Shown piece by piece: positions 60,391 to 64,000 of a DNA stretch of 64,000 nucleotides. The position numbers and the translations under genes are program-made. Source of the DNA: Christensenella tenuis. GTDB lineage: Bacteria > Bacillota > Clostridia > Christensenellales > Christensenellaceae. The stretch is taken from assembly GCF_014287795.1 (NCBI RefSeq), contig NZ_JACOON010000006.1:186001-250000 (forward strand), in the 5' to 3' direction. The notes beneath the pieces were generated by a model. The model did not search any database. It was not told the DNA's origin and saw nothing but the letters and a program-made list of their open reading frames with translations. Every line of letters begins with the position of its first letter. Positions within the stretch are counted from its first letter, which is position 1.

Positions 60391-61296
60391 TCACGAATTA
60401 AGCAAAAGCTCGTAAGGCTTCTGTTCGTCTATGACGACGAGGAGGTCGCAGACGGTTCCCGTTGAAAGCTCGAGCGTATTTCCTTTTGGGTTCGACCACG
60501 CCGCGGAATTTCCCGCACCGCTGTATTCCGCGTCAAGCGAAATAGACACCCTGACTTCGATGCTGTTGCCCTCTTCCATGATCTCCGCTACATATTGCTT
60601 GTTTCCCACGGCGGCCGTAATATCGTTATCCGTCACCGGATACTCCCCGATTTCGGAAATATAGCCTATCATATATCCATATTCCTCGCGCGAGACATAA
60701 GACGGGCAGGCCTGCACCTCCATCCCTTCCGAAAGCTTGCGCGCTGTATCCACAGGCACATAACACAGGATTTCATAACTGTTCGTGCCCTCCTCGATCC
60801 GCGCGAGGCTGGCAACCTGTTCGTTCTCCCCCACAATATCGTTCACGTGCACCGTATCCAGCACGATTCCATAAACCTCCGAACGGATGACCGAGGCGGC
60901 GGCATATTCATTTTGTTTTTGCATAATCAGCGTCTCGTCCTTTTCTTCCGCCGCCTGCAGCTGTTCGAGTTCGGCCGCGAGTTCCGGCTGCGGGATCACT
61001 GCCAGAATATCGTGCGGCATGACCATATCCCCAACGCTTACGCGCACGTCATGCACCTTCCCGCCGCCTGTCGAGAGCACGGAAACCGTGCCGTCCCCCG
61101 GGAACACTACTCCCTTCATTTCAAGGGTATCTGGAATCGTGCCGACGGCAAACCAGACGGCCGCCGCCACCACAACGGCAATGCAGGCAACCAGCACGCT
61201 CCATATGCCGGGATTTGTTATTTTCACATATTCATCCAGTTTTTCCGGGGAAGCTGCGTTTTCTAGCGATTTCTTCCGAAAAAGGTCTTTGGCCAT
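60391..61296 (-). CDS. HlyD-like adaptor of the NHLP export system
   Basis: About 301 residues. One membrane helix (~31-52) follows a cytoplasmic N-terminus ('FRKKSLENAASPEKLDEYVKI', the typical NHLP adaptor opening), then lipoyl/barrel-sandwich halves ('GGGKVHDVRVSVGDMV' and 'GIVLDTVHVNDIVGENE') around a short coiled coil (~120-145), as in HlyD. It links the ABC exporter to the outside of the cell wall. The ATG at 61296 has GGGAG 6 bases upstream and is favoured over 61323. The stop overlaps the next gene. Confidence 0.88.
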   Translation of the reverse strand: MAKDLFRKKSLENAASPEKLDEYVKITNPGIWSVLVACIAVVVAAAVWFAVGTIPDTLEMKGVVFPGDGTVSVLSTGGGKVHDVRVSVGDMVMPHDILAVIPQPELAAELEQLQAAEEKDETLIMQKQNEYAAASVIRSEVYGIVLDTVHVNDIVGENEQVASLARIEEGTNSYEILCYVPVDTARKLSEGMEVQACPSYVSREEYGYMIGYISEIGEYPVTDNDITAAVGNKQYVAEIMEEGNSIEVRVSISLDAEYSGAGNSAAWSNPKGNTLELSTGTVCDLLVVIDEQKPYELLLNS

Positions 61297-61372
61297 AGCA
61301 ATCTCCCAATTTGTTTTATCCATATTGCCCCGCCCGCGCCGCGGGCAGGGGAAGGGCTGCGTACAAACGCCC

Positions 61373-61897
61373 CTAATCCATTAAATCACGAATTTCCTCT
61401 GTACGCAATTTTTTTAACGTCCGCCCGAGAACTGTGCCTACCGTGCTTTCGTTCATGCCAAGCCGTTTTGCGATCTCTCTATTTTTATATCCTTCAAAGT
61501 AACGATAGTATAGGATCATGCGCTCCTTTTCTTTCAGGCCCATAAGTTCCCGCAGCAACGCCCGCCGCTTAGGCAAAGCGATCCTGTCAAACTGAACGTC
61601 GAAATCCACGGCAATTTCCACCCGTGCGTTTTCGTCGTCCAACGAGGCCTCTTTTTTCTGTTTCCGGTAAAAATCGGTCAGGGTATTTTTTGCGATATGG
61701 AATATCCAGGTTTTAAACGAAGCCTTCTTTTCATCAAACCGGTGCATATTTTTTGCAGCCTTCATGAAAGTTTCGCTTACCAGGTCTTCCGTATCCTCCC
61801 TGCGAAGGATGCGGTAAAAAATATAATTGTATATTTTGGGAAAATATTCTTCATACAGCTCTTCAAAAGCTTTGACGTGCGTCATTCCGAACTCCAT
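61373..61897 (-). CDS. ECF-type RNA polymerase sigma factor, first gene of the export operon
   Basis: 174 residues. Region 2 spans ~12-80 ('YFPKIYNYIFYRILRREDTEDLVSETF', 'FKTWIFHIAKNTLTDFYR') and region 4 ~115-170 ('LKEKERMILYYRYFEGYKNREIAKRLGMNESTVGTVLGRTLKKL'; long motifs shown in part by their ends). It lacks region 3, so it is an ECF or sigma-W/Y-like factor. No anti-sigma gene of the usual membrane type follows. It lies 76 bases before the adaptor gene. It probably drives the CGTATA promoters at 54560, 62523 and 62003. Confidence 0.88.
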   Translation of the reverse strand: MEFGMTHVKAFEELYEEYFPKIYNYIFYRILRREDTEDLVSETFMKAAKNMHRFDEKKASFKTWIFHIAKNTLTDFYRKQKKEASLDDENARVEIAVDFDVQFDRIALPKRRALLRELMGLKEKERMILYYRYFEGYKNREIAKRLGMNESTVGTVLGRTLKKLRTEEIRDLMD

Positions 61898-61945
61898 TCA
61901 TTCCTGCGTTTTATGCATTCGTATCCTTTGTTCGCGGCAGACCGC

Positions 61946-61969
61946 CCTGCCAAAAAAATTTTTGGCAGG
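61946..61969. repeat. Perfect inverted repeat upstream of the sigma gene
   Basis: CCTGCCAAAAA-AA-TTTTTGGCAGG, 11-base arms, 49 bases before the sigma-factor start. It may be an operator or a terminator-like stop for transcripts entering the operon. Confidence 0.6.
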
Positions 61970-62002
61970 AAAAACCATTTCCGCAGCTTTTTCAGGTCAT
62001 AT

Positions 62003-62030
62003 TGAGCTATCTTTTTTCTCCAGACGTATA
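62003..62030 (+). promoter_or_regulatory. Third ECF-type promoter match, plus strand
   Basis: TGAGC (62003-62007), 17 bases, CGTATA (62025-62030): the same core and spacing as at 54560 and 62550. It reads away from the sigma gene and antisense to the gene at 62257. No frame with a good ribosome binding site follows; an ATG at 62037 could only be leaderless. A plus-oriented hairpin with TTTTT at 62720-62760 could end such a transcript. Confidence 0.5.
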
Positions 62031-62256
62031 TCCTTTATGGAGGCGCAGAACCAAAGGGGTCTCCGTGGAAAAAGGAACCTCTGCGCGGCACAGGCGCGAA
62101 GCTTCAAAAAACCGCGGCTATACTCCGGCGGAGGGCCGCAACGGTGTGAAATTTCCGCATCCGCGGGCGGTTTTGCTATGCCGGAAAAATAAAATCCGGC
62201 CTTCCGGGGGCGGATGTTTTCCGTTCTGTGCAGCCGCTCCGTGGCTTTTGCACTCT

Positions 62257-62490
62257 TCAGCGCACGGTATCGTCCTTGTTCCTGTCCATATCTTCCATTG
62301 GGCAGGGCACACCCGCCGCATGGATCTCTTCCAGTTCGCTGTCCGCCAATTGACGGAAGCACTTTTTTTGAATCATCTGAAGCAGGTCTTTCTTCAGCCC
62401 GCTGTCCAGCGAAAAATCCGCAAAATCCGGAACCCCGTTCCTGCTTCTTTCACCGTCTGGAAAGGAAAACAGTTTTTCTCTCTTGTTCAT
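62257..62490 (-). CDS. Small leader-like protein co-regulated with the export system
   Basis: 77 residues. The middle (~30-58) is an amphipathic helix ending in 'QLADSELEEIHAAG', which resembles the 'LTDEELERAAGG' end of the cargo leader at 54613; 17 residues with Cys63 follow. It could be a second, short-core precursor cleaved near Ala-Gly60, or a regulatory partner of the sigma factor. The ATG at 62490 has GGGGGAG 10 bases upstream. Its ECF-type promoter (62550-62523) is a near copy of that of the cargo gene, which is the best evidence that it belongs to the system. Confidence 0.6.
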   Translation of the reverse strand: MNKREKLFSFPDGERSRNGVPDFADFSLDSGLKKDLLQMIQKKCFRQLADSELEEIHAAGVPCPMEDMDRNKDDTVR

Positions 62491-62522
62491 CTGCTCAATC
62501 TCCCCCATTGCTATTTATATCC

Positions 62523-62550
62523 TATACGCGCGATGCAATGAAGCGGCTCA
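62523..62550 (-). promoter_or_regulatory. ECF-type promoter of the 77-aa gene
   Basis: On the minus strand, TGAGCC (62550-62545), N16, CGTATA (62528-62523), preceded by AAAA exactly as at 54557-54587. The remaining gap to 62845 is GC-rich and contains the hairpin CCTTTTCC/GGAAAAGG (62720-62751) around CCGGATATCCGG. Confidence 0.8.
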
Positions 62551-62845
62551 TTTTCACAGGAAAATCCGGTTTTACCCGTGGGGATTCGTCCGGCCCGGTT
62601 TGCCTTTCCGGGTGCCGTTGCGGGCCTTGGCCCCGGCTTCTTCGCACGTTTGGCTGCGGCAGGGAAATAAAACGCGCATTTTAACATCGTTTATTATATG
62701 CCGGCCCGCCCCCTATTGTCCTTTTCCCGGATATCCGGTATTCGGAAAAGGGGCCTTTTTACCATCCCTCTTACAGCCAAACCGGCCACAGCCGCGCACA
62801 GGCCTTTTGCCCGCCGTCCGCTTTTTCCCGATGCGGGGAAGGCCG

Positions 62846-63793
62846 TCAGCCCATAACCACTCCCGAAGTTTCCATACACGCAATCACCGTGAACAGCACA
62901 ATACTGATTACCGTGTAAAGCGCAAGGCTCGTCGCCACATAGGCGTTGTCTTTTTCCCCGCTGATAAAAAGCGGCAGGATATAGGGCGCGGGCAGGGAAA
63001 ACACAAGCACCAGGCCCCAGAACAAATATTCGTTGAACGGAAGAAACAGGAAGATGACGTTTACCGCAAGGAAGCAAAGCAGCGCCATCACGCAAAAGCG
63101 CAGCCCGGCCGCGACCAGCGCATCCTTCATGTACTCCTTCGTCCACTCGAGTTCATAGCCCACTACAAACAGCATCAGGATGCCTGTCGGCGCGCTGATA
63201 TACGCAAGCACCTCCGAAATGGCCGGCCCTATGGGCGACGCGTCGAGCATCCGCCCAATCCCGGTCGCCCCGAGGGCGATCCCTGCCACAACCGCCCAGA
63301 TCATCGGCGTTTTCACCATAGACCGGAGGGAACTTTTAGCGTCTACTCCTTTGCGCGCATTCAGCAGCCCGATGTAAATCGTGAACGCAAATGCCGCCTC
63401 TCCAAGGTCAATCATGGCGAAATTTGAGACCTGCGCCTGGGAAAACAGCATGATGTAGAGCCCGTAGCCAAGCATTCCCGTTTCATATGAAGTGACAAGG
63501 AAGGGCAGCAAATCCTGCTTCTGGCGCAGCAGCCACCGCAGGAGTTTTCCCAACAGCAGCCCGGTGAGCCCACAGCAGAACATCGTAATCACGACGACGG
63601 CCATATCCGTATCTACCGTGACCGTATAAAACGCGCCGATAATAACGGCAGGCAGCGCAAAATTCATCACCAGGGCTTTCATGCCCTCTATCCCGCCGGG
63701 CGTGACGAGCCTTTTGCGTTTGGAAAAATAACCAATCAGAAGCGCGATAAATACGGGCGCAACAATAGGTAGCACTGAAAAAAATTGTTCCAT
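62846..63793 (-). CDS. AEC-family (auxin efflux carrier-type) transporter
   Basis: 315 residues with ten predicted membrane helices in two inverted halves; 'ALVMNFALPAVIIGAF' holds the N-terminal NFxLP-like break typical of the family, and 'TGMLGYGLYIMLF' the matching conserved turn. Bacterial members carry malate, malonate or other organic acids or amino acids. The start is at ATG 63793. A second carrier with nearly the same C-terminus ends 119 bases upstream in the same direction, so this is a tandem duplication. Confidence 0.88.
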   Translation of the reverse strand: MEQFFSVLPIVAPVFIALLIGYFSKRKRLVTPGGIEGMKALVMNFALPAVIIGAFYTVTVDTDMAVVVITMFCCGLTGLLLGKLLRWLLRQKQDLLPFLVTSYETGMLGYGLYIMLFSQAQVSNFAMIDLGEAAFAFTIYIGLLNARKGVDAKSSLRSMVKTPMIWAVVAGIALGATGIGRMLDASPIGPAISEVLAYISAPTGILMLFVVGYELEWTKEYMKDALVAAGLRFCVMALLCFLAVNVIFLFLPFNEYLFWGLVLVFSLPAPYILPLFISGEKDNAYVATSLALYTVISIVLFTVIACMETSGVVMG

Positions 63794-63912
63794 TGCGGTT
63801 GTCCTCTCTTTTTACCTCTCCAGGATGGGACATGCATTTTATTTATCATATCATATTTCATTTTTGCTGAAAAGCTTTGCCCGGGCAGTCTTATTTGCGG
63901 GCTGCGCCGCCG

Positions 63913-64000
63913 TCAGGGCACGGCCAGGTATGCGATTACCGAGAATAACACAATACTGAACACTGTATAAAGCGCGAGGCTCGTCGCCACGTAGGCTTTG
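63913..64000 (-). CDS. AEC-family transporter, partial (cut by window edge)
   Basis: The last 28 codons and stop of a minus-strand gene that continues beyond the window. The translated end 'AYVATSLALYTVFSIVLF' matches the C-terminus of the neighbouring AEC transporter ('AYVATSLALYTVISIVLF') with one change, so it is a close paralogue. Nothing more can be said of its length or start. Confidence 0.85.
   Translation of the reverse strand, partial: KAYVATSLALYTVFSIVLFSVIAYLAVP

Noticed and set aside
62002..62541. 179-aa plus-strand frame after the third ECF promoter
   Set aside because: It runs antisense through the 77-aa gene, and its composition (frequent Arg, Pro, His) looks like non-coding GC-rich DNA.

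Overview
The window reads as a chromosomal stretch of a strictly anaerobic Gram-positive bacterium, most likely a clostridial Firmicute of intermediate GC content. Pointers are a class III (oxygen-sensitive) ribonucleotide reductase, several lipobox lipoproteins, a sortase-type surface protein, a DUF1836 protein, A-rich ribosome binding sites with strong GGAGG cores, and sigma-A style promoters. I cannot name the species. No rRNA, tRNA, CRISPR array or complete insertion sequence was seen.

Layout. 0.1-1.5 kb: a radical SAM protein of the putative DNA modification/repair family. 1.8-4.1 kb: a small unknown gene and a compact phage/ICE-type immunity module (XRE repressor, ImmA-like metalloprotease, divergent three-gene operon, palindromic operators). 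4.3-6.8 kb: a receptor-type diguanylate cyclase. 6.8-9.9 kb: nrdDG behind a cobalamin riboswitch. 10-16 kb: flavodoxin/ferredoxin protein and TetR regulator, divergent from a heterodimeric ABC exporter. 16.2-27.5 kb: a long carbohydrate operon with a ribose-type ABC importer, SDR and zinc polyol dehydrogenases, class II aldolase, PfkB and ROK kinases, split transketolase and a VOC protein. 27.8-30.3 kb: XRE regulator and a four-gene operon (PH-like, YbaK, GNAT, ArsC/Spx-like). 30.4-35.5 kb: a giant beta-helix surface protein whose leader carries 24 copies of a CTGT tetranucleotide. 35.9-46.9 kb: housekeeping and stress genes (two YbaK deacylases, M3 peptidase lipoprotein, NfeD/flotillin, 2-hydroxyacid dehydrogenase, PadR, aldo/keto reductase, MFS). 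47-54 kb: a second ribose-type ABC operon with a ThuA/Gfo-Idh-MocA pair and a ROK repressor. 54.6-62.5 kb: an NHLP-type peptide export locus. 62.8-64 kb: two tandem AEC-family carriers, the second cut by the window edge.

Most interesting system. The export locus encodes an ECF sigma factor, a HlyD-like adaptor, a C39-peptidase ABC exporter, a second ABC exporter and an orphan solute-binding lipoprotein, in that order. Facing the end of this operon is an 83-residue protein with a double-glycine leader followed by a four-cysteine zinc-ribbon-like core. Its promoter (TGAGCC-N16-CGTATA, ECF type) is matched in sequence and spacing upstream of a second small leader-like protein just beyond the sigma gene, and again on the plus strand between them. 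This ties cargo, sigma factor and exporter into one probable regulon. The second highlight is the repeat-bearing leader of the surface protein: the repeat count decides whether a short leader ORF runs through an intrinsic terminator, which suggests phase-variable attenuation.
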